NCBI RefSeq assembly: GCF_022012445.1
Contig: NZ_JAKLTS010000005.1
Location: forward strand, 186,001-250,000
Length of the DNA stretch: 64,000 nucleotides
DNA from: Massilia sp. TS11
Lineage (GTDB): Bacteria; Pseudomonadota; Gammaproteobacteria; Burkholderiales; Burkholderiaceae_D
Direction of reading: 5' to 3'
Shown here: piece by piece, positions 42,371-50,959 of the stretch
How positions within the stretch are numbered: position 1 is the stretch's first letter
Layout: each line of letters starts with the position of its first letter
Notes under the pieces: model-generated
The model's input: only the letters and a program-made list of their open reading frames with translations
Told to the model about the DNA's origin: nothing
Database searches by the model: none
Program-made: the position numbers and the translations under genes

Positions 42371-43426
42371 TCAGGGATCGCGCCGCGGTTTGAGCGGCCG
42401 GCGTTCGCCGCGCCCATGGTCATTGAAATGGGTCAGCGGATCGACGCCGGCTGCCGCCACATCGGGATTGGCTTCCAGATAGGCCTGGCCGTCGAACTCC
42501 CGGTTCCACATTGCGTACTCGTAGTCGGTGGCGGCGATGAACTGGGGCGGCACGGTCTGGCCGGCGTAGCGGTTGGGCATCAGCTCGCCGGTGGCGATAT
42601 TGCGCAGCTCGCGGAAGCAGATGCGCCCGTAGGCCGGATCGGACAGCATCGGCGTGTAATAGGCGCAGTCTTCGAAGAAATAGTGGGTCACCTGGGACCA
42701 GCGCGTGCGAGTCCGGTCCTGGTGCGGCATGCCGCCATGCATGAGGTTGGCGGCCCAGATCAGGGCCTGGCCTTTGCGGGCGAGGAAGGTTTCGGGCCGC
42801 GCCTGGTGGGCTTCGACCAGCTCGCGCCACATCGGCTCGTACAGCGACTGGCTGACCTTGCCTTCGTATTCGGCCACGCACAGGCCGATGTGCTCATTGC
42901 TCAGCACTGGCCATTTGTGGCTGCGCGGGAAATACATGAGGGGCCCGGCCTCGGGCAGGATGTCTTCGAGCGCGATCCAGACGCCGCACATGAAGCGCTC
43001 GGGCATCGAATGGAAGTGGATGGCGTCGGTGTGGTAGTGCTGCTGGGTGCCGACCGGGAAGTTCAGCGTCTGAAATGGCCAGGCGCGCTTGCCGTACAGC
43101 TTGCTCAGCAGCTCGAGAATGGCCGGATGGGCGGCCAGGGCCTTGACATCGGCGTCGAACTCCCAGGCGTCCTGCAGGCGCAGGCTGTACTGGGCCTGAT
43201 CGGCGCGCCAGGTGTCGAGATCGAAACGGGGACCGAGATTGGCCTTGATGCGCTCGGCACGCTCGGCGAACTCGGGGTCGGGCACGTCGATGACGGCATA
43301 GCCGCGCATATTCAGGTCGAGCGCGATGCGCCGCTCGTCCTCGGTGAACGCGGGGTCCGCGAAGATGCGGGCAAAGAAGGGCGATTCGATCAGCGGTACG
43401 CCGGGCAGCGGATTCGGTTGGCTCAT
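42371..43426 (-). CDS. phytanoyl-CoA dioxygenase (PhyH) family protein with a C-terminal NPDV repeat
   Basis: A 351-residue Fe(II)/2-oxoglutarate oxygenase-like protein. Iron ligands can be placed as His132 and Asp134 (YHTDAIHFH) and His230 (LMHGG), with Arg242 or Arg243 a candidate 2-oxoglutarate contact. The last 45 residues hold a FDGQAYLEANPDVAAAGVDP unit ending in a HFNDHGRGERRPL tail. This is a single copy of the YLxxNPDVAxAGxxPxxHY repeat better known from surface, glycosyltransferase and hemolysin-type proteins. The substrate is unknown. It is convergent with the protease, with one base between stops. Confidence 0.82.
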   Translation of the reverse strand: MSQPNPLPGVPLIESPFFARIFADPAFTEDERRIALDLNMRGYAVIDVPDPEFAERAERIKANLGPRFDLDTWRADQAQYSLRLQDAWEFDADVKALAAHPAILELLSKLYGKRAWPFQTLNFPVGTQQHYHTDAIHFHSMPERFMCGVWIALEDILPEAGPLMYFPRSHKWPVLSNEHIGLCVAEYEGKVSQSLYEPMWRELVEAHQARPETFLARKGQALIWAANLMHGGMPHQDRTRTRWSQVTHYFFEDCAYYTPMLSDPAYGRICFRELRNIATGELMPNRYAGQTVPPQFIAATDYEYAMWNREFDGQAYLEANPDVAAAGVDPLTHFNDHGRGERRPLKPRRDP

Positions 43427-43429
43427 GGG

Positions 43430-44005
43430 TCAGCGGTGAACGACGACCAGCAGCGCACGGGCTTCGGATTTGCCCGTGTTGCGGATCGTATGATTTTGAT
43501 CAGCATTGTAACGGGCGGTCGCTCCCTGTTTCAGCTTCTTTTTTGTATTGCCGGCTTCAATTTCGAGACTGCCGTGCAGCACGGTCAGATGTTCGTGCGT
43601 GCCGGGGTCGTGCGCTTGCGAGGCCAGTTCGCCGCCGGCCGTCAGGCTCAGCTCGTACCATTCGTACTTACCGGCCAAGTCCATCGGCCCCAGAATGCGC
43701 AGTGTGTAGCCGGCGTGGGCGCCAGGCAGGGTCGGGGTTTCATGGGCGTCGACCACGCGTATCGTTTCGACGTCGCGCACTTCGGCCGTCAGCAGTTCGC
43801 CGATGCCGACGCCGAGCGCATTGGCCAGGCGCCAGGTGATCGCAATCGTCGGGTTGGCTTTCTCGCGCTCGATTTGGGATAACATGGACTTGGACACGCC
43901 CGCGATCCGGGACAGGTCTTCCAGCGTGAGCCCGCGCGCCAGCCGCAGGCGTTGCAGGGTGGCGCCCACCTCGGGCGGAGAATTCGGAGCAGCGGCTGTT
44001 TTCAT
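43430..44005 (-). CDS. XRE-family regulator with C-terminal cupin
   Basis: A 191-residue regulator. The helix-turn-helix is at about 15-70 (LQRLRLARGLTLEDLSRIAGVSKSMLSQIEREKANPTI). A cupin domain follows at about 110-185 (PGTHEHLTVLHGSLEIEAG, HTIRNTGKSEARALLVV). This class usually represses a neighbouring catabolic operon until a small ligand binds the cupin. It is divergent from kbl-tdh across 151 bases that contain three phased operator-like repeats, so kbl-tdh is the probable target and autoregulation is likely. Threonine, glycine or an aldehyde are possible effectors; none is shown. Confidence 0.9.
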   Translation of the reverse strand: MKTAAAPNSPPEVGATLQRLRLARGLTLEDLSRIAGVSKSMLSQIEREKANPTIAITWRLANALGVGIGELLTAEVRDVETIRVVDAHETPTLPGAHAGYTLRILGPMDLAGKYEWYELSLTAGGELASQAHDPGTHEHLTVLHGSLEIEAGNTKKKLKQGATARYNADQNHTIRNTGKSEARALLVVVHR

Positions 44006-44015
44006 GGTTGCGAAG

Positions 44016-44069
44016 TTCAATAAGCTTCTGTAGTATTCGATATATTGAATTATCGTTCGATTTATTGAA
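44016..44069. promoter_or_regulatory. three operator-like repeats in 20-bp register
   Basis: TTCAATAAGCTTCT starts at 44016, TTCGATATATTGAA at 44036 and TTCGATTTATTGAA at 44056. The last two are near-perfect palindromes and all three lie exactly 20 bases apart, two turns of the helix. The set is in the AT-rich gap between the XRE-cupin gene (11 bases upstream of its ATG) and kbl. These are probable binding sites of the regulator. Confidence 0.7.
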
Positions 44070-44156
44070 ACGCGTACCGATCGTCGAACAACGCGATCTA
44101 CGGTACACATTGTTCACCAGCCGGTCAAGCGCCGGCCCCGGACCAGTGAGGACAGC

Positions 44157-45356
44157 ATGAGTGGGAAAGACGCTTTCTACAGCAGCCTGCAGCAGAACCT
44201 GGAAACCCTGAAGGAACAGGGCCTGTTCAAGCCCGAGCGCGTGCTCGCTTCGCGCCAGGGCGCGGAAGTGCAGGGCGCCGACGGCCGCACGCTGATCAAT
44301 ATGTGCGCCAACAACTACCTGGGCCTGTCCGGTGAGGAAGCGACCGTGCAGGCGGCCATCGCCGCCACCGAAGAGTTCGGCTACGGCCTGTCCTCGGTGC
44401 GCTTCATCTGCGGCACCCAGACCGTGCACAAGCGTCTGGAAAAAGCCATCGCTGACTTCCTCGGTACCGAAGACACCATCCTGTACGCGGCCGCCTTCGA
44501 CGCCAATGGCGGCGTGTTCGAGCCGCTGTTCGATGAGAACGACGCCATCATTTCCGACGCGCTCAACCACGCCTCGATCATCGACGGCATCCGCCTGTGC
44601 AAGGCCGCGCGCTTCCGCTACGCCCATAACGATATGGACGACCTCGAGAAGCAACTGCAGGCCGCCGCCGACAAGCGCCACAAGATTATCGTGACCGATG
44701 GCTGCTTCTCGATGGATGGCACGATCGCCCAGCTCGACAAGATCGTCGCCCTGGCCGAGAAATACGGCGCCCTGACCATGATCGACGAATGCCATGCCTC
44801 TGGCTTCATGGGCAAGACCGGGCGCGGTACCCACGAACACCACAATGTGCTGGGCAAAATCGACATCATCACCGGCACGCTGGGCAAGGCCCTGGGCGGC
44901 GCCATGGGCGGCTTCACCTCCGGCCGCAAGGAAGTGATCGAGATGCTGCGCCAGAAGTCGCGCCCCTACCTGTTCTCGAACTCGCTGGCGCCGTCGATCG
45001 CCGGCGCCTCGCTGGCCGTGCTCGAGCGCCTGTCGCGTTCGACCGAACTGCGCGACCGTCTGCACGAGAACACCGCCTATTTCCGTCATCACATCGAAGC
45101 CCTGGGCTTCACGATCAAGCCCGGCACCCACCCGGTGGTGCCGGTCATGTTGTTCGATGCCAAGATCGCCCAACAGTTTGCCGCCCGAATGTATGAGCTG
45201 GGCGTGCTGCTGTCGGGTTTCTTCTACCCCGTCGTTCCGATGGGTCAAGCCCGCGTGCGCGTCCAGCTTTCCGCTGCACATACCCGCGAACAGCTCGACC
45301 GCGTCCTGGCCGCCTTTGCGCAAACCGGCCGCGAACTGGGCGTCTTGAAGAACTAA
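44157..45356 (+). CDS. kbl: glycine C-acetyltransferase (2-amino-3-ketobutyrate CoA ligase)
   Basis: A 399-residue PLP enzyme that splits 2-amino-3-ketobutyrate with CoA into glycine and acetyl-CoA. The alpha-oxoamine synthase motifs are clear: NMCANNYLGLSGEEATVQAA, SVRFICGTQTVHKRLE, DECHASGFMGKTGRGTHEH and TGTLGKALGGAMGG with the PLP Lys244. Length matches E. coli Kbl (398). GAGG stands 6 bases before the ATG. The SDR-type threonine dehydrogenase follows 17 bases later. Confidence 0.96.
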   Translation: MSGKDAFYSSLQQNLETLKEQGLFKPERVLASRQGAEVQGADGRTLINMCANNYLGLSGEEATVQAAIAATEEFGYGLSSVRFICGTQTVHKRLEKAIADFLGTEDTILYAAAFDANGGVFEPLFDENDAIISDALNHASIIDGIRLCKAARFRYAHNDMDDLEKQLQAAADKRHKIIVTDGCFSMDGTIAQLDKIVALAEKYGALTMIDECHASGFMGKTGRGTHEHHNVLGKIDIITGTLGKALGGAMGGFTSGRKEVIEMLRQKSRPYLFSNSLAPSIAGASLAVLERLSRSTELRDRLHENTAYFRHHIEALGFTIKPGTHPVVPVMLFDAKIAQQFAARMYELGVLLSGFFYPVVPMGQARVRVQLSAAHTREQLDRVLAAFAQTGRELGVLKN

Positions 45357-45373
45357 GATCTTGAAGGAACACC

Positions 45374-46336
45374 ATGGAACGTATTCTCGTTATCGGCGCC
45401 AACGGCCAGATTGGCAGTGAACTTGTTGAGGCCTTGTCGGTCAAATTCGGCGTAGACAATGTCATCGCCTCGGATATCAGCACCACCAACCTGTACCACG
45501 CCAAGCACTACACCACGGTCGACGTGCTCGACAAGCTGCGTCTGGCCACCCTGATCGCTGAGCGGAACATCACGCAGGTGTATCAGCTGGCGGCCCTGCT
45601 GTCGGCCACCGGCGAAAAGGCCCCGCTCAAGGCCTGGACCCTGAACATGGACGGCCTGCTCAATATTCTGGAAGTCGCGCGTGAGCGTGCCGAGCAGGGC
45701 AAGCCGCTGCGCGTGTTCTGGCCCTCGTCGATTGCCGCGTTCGGCCCCAACACGCCGGCCGAGCACACGGCCCAGTACACGATCATGGACCCGACCACGA
45801 TCTACGGCATCAGCAAGCTGGCCGGCGAGCGCCTGTGCGAGTACTACCACGCCAAGTATGGCGTCGACGTGCGCTCGATCCGCTATCCGGGCATCATCAG
45901 CTACAAGTCGCCCCCGGGCGGCGGCACCACCGACTACGCGATCGCGATCTTCCACGCGGCCCTCAAGGGCGAGCGCTACGATTGCTTCCTCGGTCCGGAC
46001 ACCACCCTGCCGATGATCTACATGCCCGACGCCATCCGCGCCACCATCGAACTGATGGATGCGCCGGCCGAGCAGGTGAAGATCCGCTCGTCCTACAATG
46101 TGGCCGGGGTGTCGTTCAACCCGCGCGAGCTGTACGAAGCGATCCGCGCCCAGCGCCCGGAGTTCACGATTGCCTACACGCCCGACAGCCGCCAGCAGAT
46201 CGCCGATACCTGGCCGCGCAGCCTGGACGACGAGCGCGCCCGCAGCGACTGGGGCTGGCAGGCGAAGATCGGTCTGGAGGCCATGGTCACCGACATGCTC
46301 AAAAACATCAAAGTCGGCCCGAACCAAGCCCGCTGA
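45374..46336 (+). CDS. NAD-dependent L-threonine 3-dehydrogenase, SDR type
   Basis: A 320-residue Rossmann protein (VIGANGQIGSELVEAL) with an SDR catalytic YGISKLAGE (YxxxK) preceded by WPSSIAAFGP. The NLYHAKHYTTVDV, YRSIRYPGIISYKSPPGGGTTDYA-type segment (here RYPGIISYKSPPGGG) and TLPMIYMPDA stretches identify the extended-SDR threonine dehydrogenases, not the zinc MDR type of E. coli. It oxidises threonine to 2-amino-3-ketobutyrate, the substrate of Kbl, with which it forms an operon. UDP-glucose epimerase annotation is a common mistake for this family. Confidence 0.9.
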   Translation: MERILVIGANGQIGSELVEALSVKFGVDNVIASDISTTNLYHAKHYTTVDVLDKLRLATLIAERNITQVYQLAALLSATGEKAPLKAWTLNMDGLLNILEVARERAEQGKPLRVFWPSSIAAFGPNTPAEHTAQYTIMDPTTIYGISKLAGERLCEYYHAKYGVDVRSIRYPGIISYKSPPGGGTTDYAIAIFHAALKGERYDCFLGPDTTLPMIYMPDAIRATIELMDAPAEQVKIRSSYNVAGVSFNPRELYEAIRAQRPEFTIAYTPDSRQQIADTWPRSLDDERARSDWGWQAKIGLEAMVTDMLKNIKVGPNQAR

Positions 46337-46397
46337 GATTCAACATAAGCTGCGCTAATAAGACGCGGCAAACATAAGTAAAAGTGAGACAAGCAGC

Positions 46398-47783
46398 ATG
46401 GACATGAGCGTTTTCGATCTGTTCAAGATCGGTATCGGGCCTTCGAGCTCGCACACGGTGGGGCCGATGGTGGCCGCACGCCGTTTCCTCGATGAATGCG
46501 GCTGCCTCGAGCAGGCCACCGGCATCGAGGTCGGCTTGTACGGTTCCCTGGCCCTGACCGGCGTCGGCCACGCCACCGACAAGGCGGTGATTCTCGGCCT
46601 GGCCGGCGAGACCCCGCAGGGCGTCGACCCGGACAAGGTCGAGGACATGCTGGCCGAAATCGCCCTCGACGGCGAAATCGCTCTGCTGGGCCGCCAGCGC
46701 GTGCCCTTTGTGGCAGGCCAGCATATCGCCTGGCACAAGCAGTCCGTGCTGCCCGAGCACACCAATGGCATGCGCTTCACGCTGCATCTGGCCGATGGCA
46801 GCCAGATCGAGCGCGTGTTCTACTCGGTCGGCGGCGGCTTCATCCAGGCGGCCGGGGAGGGCCAGCGTGCGCCCGACGCCCAGGTCGACGTTCCGTATCA
46901 CTTTGGCACGATGGACGAGTTGCTGGCCCTCGGCCGCGCCCAGGGCAAGCGCGTCGGCGAGATGATGCGCGCGAATGAGCTGGCGCGCATGGATGCCGCC
47001 ACGCTCGACGCCGGCCTCGACCGTATCTGGTTCACCATGCGCGACTGCATCGCGCGCGGTCTGGTGCAGGAGGGTGAGCTGCCCGGCGGCCTCAATGTCA
47101 AGCGCCGCGCCGCCAAGCTGTGGCGCCAGGCGCAGGAGGCCAGCCCCGAACAGAAGCCGAATGGCTTGCCGCACGATGCGCTGCACCACGTCAGCCTGTT
47201 CGCCATGGCCGTCAATGAAGAAAACGCCGCCGGCGGGCGCGTGGTGACGGCGCCGACCAATGGCGCCGCCGGCATCATTCCCGCCGTGCTGCGCTACTAC
47301 GCCGAGGACTGCCGGCCGAGCGACGCGGCGGCCGGCATCCGCGAGTTTCTGCTGGTGGCGGCGGCCATTGGCATGCTGTGCAAGAAGAACGCCTCGATCT
47401 CGGGCGCCGAAATCGGCTGCCAGGGCGAAGTTGGCGTGGCCTGCGCGATGGCCGCGGCCGGTCTGGTGGCGGCCCTGGGCGGCAGCAATGAACAGGTGGA
47501 GAACGCGGCCGAAATCGGCATCGAACACCACCTGGGCATGACCTGCGACCCGATCGGCGGCCTCGTGCAGATTCCCTGTATCGAACGCAATGGCATGGGC
47601 GCGATCAAGGCGATTACCGCCGCTTCGCTGGCCATGAAGGGCGACGGTACCCATTTTGTCAGTCTGGACAGGGTGATCGACACCATGCGCCAGACCGGGC
47701 ATGACATGCAGGCCAAGTACAAGGAGACCTCGCTCGGCGGTCTGGCCGTGCATGTAGTGGCAGTCAACCAACCTGCCTGCTGA
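46398..47783 (+). CDS. sdaA: L-serine ammonia-lyase, single chain
   Basis: A 461-residue [4Fe-4S] enzyme turning L-serine into pyruvate and ammonia. The beta-domain start MSVFDLFKIGIGPSSSHTVGPM and the alpha-domain cysteines in LCKKNASISGAEIGCQGEVG, GMTCDPIGGLVQIPC match the family. Length fits the fused form (about 455-460). It follows tdh by 61 bases on the same strand, so threonine to glycine to serine to pyruvate genes are next to each other. Glycine-to-serine conversion (glyA) is not in the window. Confidence 0.95.
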   Translation: MDMSVFDLFKIGIGPSSSHTVGPMVAARRFLDECGCLEQATGIEVGLYGSLALTGVGHATDKAVILGLAGETPQGVDPDKVEDMLAEIALDGEIALLGRQRVPFVAGQHIAWHKQSVLPEHTNGMRFTLHLADGSQIERVFYSVGGGFIQAAGEGQRAPDAQVDVPYHFGTMDELLALGRAQGKRVGEMMRANELARMDAATLDAGLDRIWFTMRDCIARGLVQEGELPGGLNVKRRAAKLWRQAQEASPEQKPNGLPHDALHHVSLFAMAVNEENAAGGRVVTAPTNGAAGIIPAVLRYYAEDCRPSDAAAGIREFLLVAAAIGMLCKKNASISGAEIGCQGEVGVACAMAAAGLVAALGGSNEQVENAAEIGIEHHLGMTCDPIGGLVQIPCIERNGMGAIKAITAASLAMKGDGTHFVSLDRVIDTMRQTGHDMQAKYKETSLGGLAVHVVAVNQPAC

Positions 47784-47889
47784 GCAACACTGTTGTAAAA
47801 CTGATCGTCGCGTAAATAAAAACTGCGCGAGGGCGGGATTTCCGTCGTAGACTGGTCCCGCTGTACTCTCGATAAGAAAGGAAGAAAAA

Positions 47890-48165
47890 ATGAAGAAAGT
47901 ATTTGCTGTGCTCGCGATGTCCGTGTTCTCGCTGTCGGCCCTGGCCGCTGACAAGACGGTGGTGCTGTCCGTGCCGAAAATGCAAGCCGAAGCCGATGCC
48001 GCCAAGGTCAACGGCGCCCTGAAGAAGATCCCCGGGGTGAGCAAAGCCCAGGTCAAGCTCGACAAGCGCGAAACCCACGTGACTTTCGACGACAGCAAGA
48101 CCTCGACCTCGGCCCTGCTGCAGGCAGCCAAGGATATCGGCTACGCCGCCACCCAGGTGGAATAA
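47890..48165 (+). CDS. exported MerP-like HMA-fold protein lacking the CxxC metal site
   Basis: A 91-residue protein with a signal peptide (MKKVFAVLAMSVFSLSALAA) and one heavy-metal-associated fold: KTVVLSVPKM, the core VNGALKKIPGVSKAQVKLDKR, and HVTFDDSKTSTSALLQAAKDIGYAA. This aligns with MerP, but where MerP has MTCAAC this protein has MQAEAD: the two Cys are Ala33 and Asp36. No mer genes are nearby. It probably does not bind Hg(II) or Cu(I) in the usual way. It is a separate unit with its own terminator. Confidence 0.85.
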   Translation: MKKVFAVLAMSVFSLSALAADKTVVLSVPKMQAEADAAKVNGALKKIPGVSKAQVKLDKRETHVTFDDSKTSTSALLQAAKDIGYAATQVE

Positions 48166-48171
48166 GCCGGC

Positions 48172-48206
48172 ACGTCCGGGCGGCCGCGCGCTGCCCGGAC
48201 GTTTTT
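48172..48206 (+). terminator. terminator after the MerP-like gene
   Basis: A perfect 10-base stem (ACGTCCGGGC / GCCCGGACGT) with an 11-base loop is followed by four T. The -35 of the thrC promoter overlaps its T run. Confidence 0.85.
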
Positions 48207-48234
48207 AACAAGGATGGCCGGGGCGCACTATAAT
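48205..48234 (+). promoter_or_regulatory. probable promoter of thrC
   Basis: TTAACA (48205-48210) and TATAAT (48229-48234) are 18 bases apart, giving a leader of about 35 bases before the thrC ATG. Confidence 0.65.
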
Positions 48235-48273
48235 GGGAGGCTGATTCCCGCTCCAACCCACCGATCCTTGCTC

Positions 48274-49743
48274 ATGCAATACGTCTCGACGCGCGCCAAT
48301 CCGGCCCAATCCGCACCGCAATCCTTCTCTGACATCCTGCTCGGCGGCCTGGCCTCCGACGGCGGCCTGTTTCTCCCGACTTCCTATCCGCAAGTGAGCG
48401 ATGCCGAGTTGACAGCCTGGCGTTTGCTGTCCTATGCCGAGCTGGCTTTCGAAATTCTCAAGAAGTTTGCGACCGATATTCCGGAAGCCGATCTGCGCGC
48501 GCTGACGGCCAAGACCTACACGGCCGCCGTGTACAAGAATGTGCGCGCCGGTGAAGACCCGGCCGAGATCACGCCGCTGCGCGTGCTCGGCTTCGAGGGC
48601 GACGCCGGCCTGGTGCTGCAGTCGCTGTCGAACGGCCCGACCCTGGCCTTCAAGGACATGGCCATGCAGCTGCTCGGCAACCTGTTCGAGTACGCGCTGG
48701 CGAAGACCGGCGACCAGCTGAATATTTTCGGCGCCACCTCGGGCGATACCGGCTCGGCGGCCGAATACGCGATGCGCGGCAAGCAGGGCATCCGCGTGTT
48801 CATGCTGTCGCCGCACCAGAAGATGAGCGCCTTCCAGACGGCCCAGATGTTCAGCCTGCAGGATCCGAATATCTTCAACATCGCCGTCGAAGGCGTGTTC
48901 GACGACTGTCAGGACATGGTCAAGGCCGTGTCGAACGACCTCGATTTCAAGGCGCGCCACAAGATCGGCACCGTCAATTCGATCAACTGGGCGCGCGTCG
49001 TGGCCCAGGTCGTCTATTACTTCCGCGGCTATCTGAAGGCGACGCTGTTCAATGACCAGAAGGTCTCGTTCTGCGTCCCCTCGGGTAATTTCGGGAATAT
49101 CTGCGCCGGCCATATCGCCCGCCAGATGGGCCTGCCCATCGACAAACTGGTGGTCGCCACCAATGAAAACGATGTGCTCGACGAGTTCTTCCGCACCGGC
49201 ATCTACCGCGTGCGCAAGTCGGCCGAGACCTATCACACCTCGAGCCCCTCGATGGACATTTCCAAGGCCTCGAACTTCGAGCGCTTCATTTACGACCTGG
49301 TCGGCAAGGACAGCGCGCGCGTCAAGGCCCTGTTCCAGAAAGTCGAGACGGCAGGCGGCTTCGACCTGTCGGGCGGCCCGGGCAGCGATGGCGACGAATT
49401 CAAGCTGGTTGCCCAGTATGGTTTTGTTTCCGGCAAATCGACCCATGCCGACCGCCTCGCCACGATCCGCGACGTGCGCCAGCGCTACGGCATCACGATC
49501 GACACCCACACGGCCGACGGCATCAAGGTCGCGCGCGAACACATGCGCAATGGCGTGCCGATGATCGTGCTGGAAACGGCGCTGGCTGCCAAGTTCAATG
49601 AAACCATCCGCGAGGCCCTGGGCGAGGACGCCGAGCGCCCGGCCGGCTTTGAAAACATCGAAGCCTTGCCGCAGCGCTTTACCGTGATGCGTCCGGATGT
49701 GGCCGAGATGAAGGCCTTTATCGCCGCCAACACCGGCCTGTGA
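48274..49743 (+). CDS. thrC: threonine synthase
   Basis: A 489-residue PLP enzyme making threonine from O-phosphohomoserine. The start MQYVSTRANPAQS and the ILLGGLASDGGLFLP segment, the PLP Lys in NGPTLAFKDMAMQLLG, GATSGDTGSAAEYAM and VPSGNFGNICAGHIAR are diagnostic of the long (type 2) form. The usual upstream hom gene is absent here. moeA starts 5 bases past the stop. Confidence 0.96.
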   Translation: MQYVSTRANPAQSAPQSFSDILLGGLASDGGLFLPTSYPQVSDAELTAWRLLSYAELAFEILKKFATDIPEADLRALTAKTYTAAVYKNVRAGEDPAEITPLRVLGFEGDAGLVLQSLSNGPTLAFKDMAMQLLGNLFEYALAKTGDQLNIFGATSGDTGSAAEYAMRGKQGIRVFMLSPHQKMSAFQTAQMFSLQDPNIFNIAVEGVFDDCQDMVKAVSNDLDFKARHKIGTVNSINWARVVAQVVYYFRGYLKATLFNDQKVSFCVPSGNFGNICAGHIARQMGLPIDKLVVATNENDVLDEFFRTGIYRVRKSAETYHTSSPSMDISKASNFERFIYDLVGKDSARVKALFQKVETAGGFDLSGGPGSDGDEFKLVAQYGFVSGKSTHADRLATIRDVRQRYGITIDTHTADGIKVAREHMRNGVPMIVLETALAAKFNETIREALGEDAERPAGFENIEALPQRFTVMRPDVAEMKAFIAANTGL

Positions 49744-49747
49744 TCCG

Positions 49748-50959
49748 ATGAAGCCGCCGATGCTCACCGTGGCCGAAGCGCTCGCCGTGCTGTGCGCGGC
49801 GGCGCGTCCCGTGGCCGAGACGGAATGGGTGCCGACGCTGGAGGCCAATGGCCGTGTGCTGGCTGAGGATCAGCTGGCGGGCATCGACGTGCCCTCGGCC
49901 GACAACACCCAGATGGATGGCTATGCCGTGCGTGCGGCCGACTGCGCCAGTGGCGCGGCTGTGTTGCCGGTGTCTCAGCGCATTCCGGCGGGCCATGTGG
50001 GGCAGCCGCTGCAGCCGGGTACGGCGGCGCGCATCTTCACCGGGGCCATGCTGCCCGCGGGCGCCGATGCCGTCGTCATGCAGGAGCAGACGGCGCCGGC
50101 CGGCGAGGGCAGCGTGATGATTCAGCACGCGCCGCGCGTCGGTGAGTGGGTGCGCCGCGTCGGCGAGGACGTCCGCGCCGGGTCCGTGATTCTGCCGGCC
50201 GGCACGCGCCTGCGCGCGCAGGAGCTGGGCCTGGCCGCCTCGGTCGGGCTGGCGCGCCTGCCGGTCAAGCGCCGCCTGCGCGTGGCCGTGTTCTTCACTG
50301 GTGACGAATTGACGATGCCGGGGGAACCTTTGGCCCCCGGCGCGATCTATAACAGTAACCGCTTCACGCTCCGTGCACTGCTCGAGAACTTTGGCACCGT
50401 GATAACGGACTTCGGTATCGTACCGGACTCGCTTGAAGCTACGCGCAACACCCTGCGTGAAGCGGCCGCCTCGCACGACCTCATCATTACCTCCGGCGGC
50501 GTCTCCGTCGGCGAGGAAGACCACGTGAAGCCGGCCGTGGAGGCCGAGGGCAAACTCAATCTCTGGCAAATCGCCATGAAGCCGGGCAAACCGCTGGCCT
50601 TTGGCGAAGTCGGCCAGGCCTTTTTCATTGGCCTGCCTGGCAATCCGGTGTCGAGCTTCGTGACCTTCCTGCTGTTCGTGCGCCCCTTCCTGCTGCAGTT
50701 GCAGGGCGTGGCCCAGGCGCGTGCGCCGCTGAGCTTCCCCATGCGCGCCGATTTCGACTGGCCCAAGGCCGACCGCCGCAATGAATTCCTGCGGGCGCGC
50801 ATCAATGCCGCTGGTGGGCTCGACTTGTTCAAGAATCAGGGCTCGGCCGTGCTGACCTCGACGGTCTGGGGCGACGGGCTGATCGACAATCCGCCCGGCC
50901 AGACCATCCGCGCGGGCGAGCTCGTGCGATTCACTCCGTTTAGCGAATACCTGCAATGA
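49748..50959 (+). CDS. moeA: molybdopterin molybdenumtransferase MoeA
   Basis: A 403-residue enzyme that inserts molybdate into adenylylated molybdopterin. VPSADNTQMDGYAVRAADC, RIFTGAMLPAGADAVVMQEQT, FFTGDELTMPGEPLAPGAIYNSN, ITSGGVSVGEEDHVK and KPGKPLAFGEVGQAFFIGLPGNPVSSFVTF are the conserved segments. The stop overlaps moaD's ATG as ATGA. Confidence 0.96.
   Translation: MKPPMLTVAEALAVLCAAARPVAETEWVPTLEANGRVLAEDQLAGIDVPSADNTQMDGYAVRAADCASGAAVLPVSQRIPAGHVGQPLQPGTAARIFTGAMLPAGADAVVMQEQTAPAGEGSVMIQHAPRVGEWVRRVGEDVRAGSVILPAGTRLRAQELGLAASVGLARLPVKRRLRVAVFFTGDELTMPGEPLAPGAIYNSNRFTLRALLENFGTVITDFGIVPDSLEATRNTLREAAASHDLIITSGGVSVGEEDHVKPAVEAEGKLNLWQIAMKPGKPLAFGEVGQAFFIGLPGNPVSSFVTFLLFVRPFLLQLQGVAQARAPLSFPMRADFDWPKADRRNEFLRARINAAGGLDLFKNQGSAVLTSTVWGDGLIDNPPGQTIRAGELVRFTPFSEYLQ

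Noticed and set aside
44070..44156. Glycine riboswitch before kbl
   Set aside because: No tandem aptamer-like structure; the gap is AT-rich operator sequence and a short leader.
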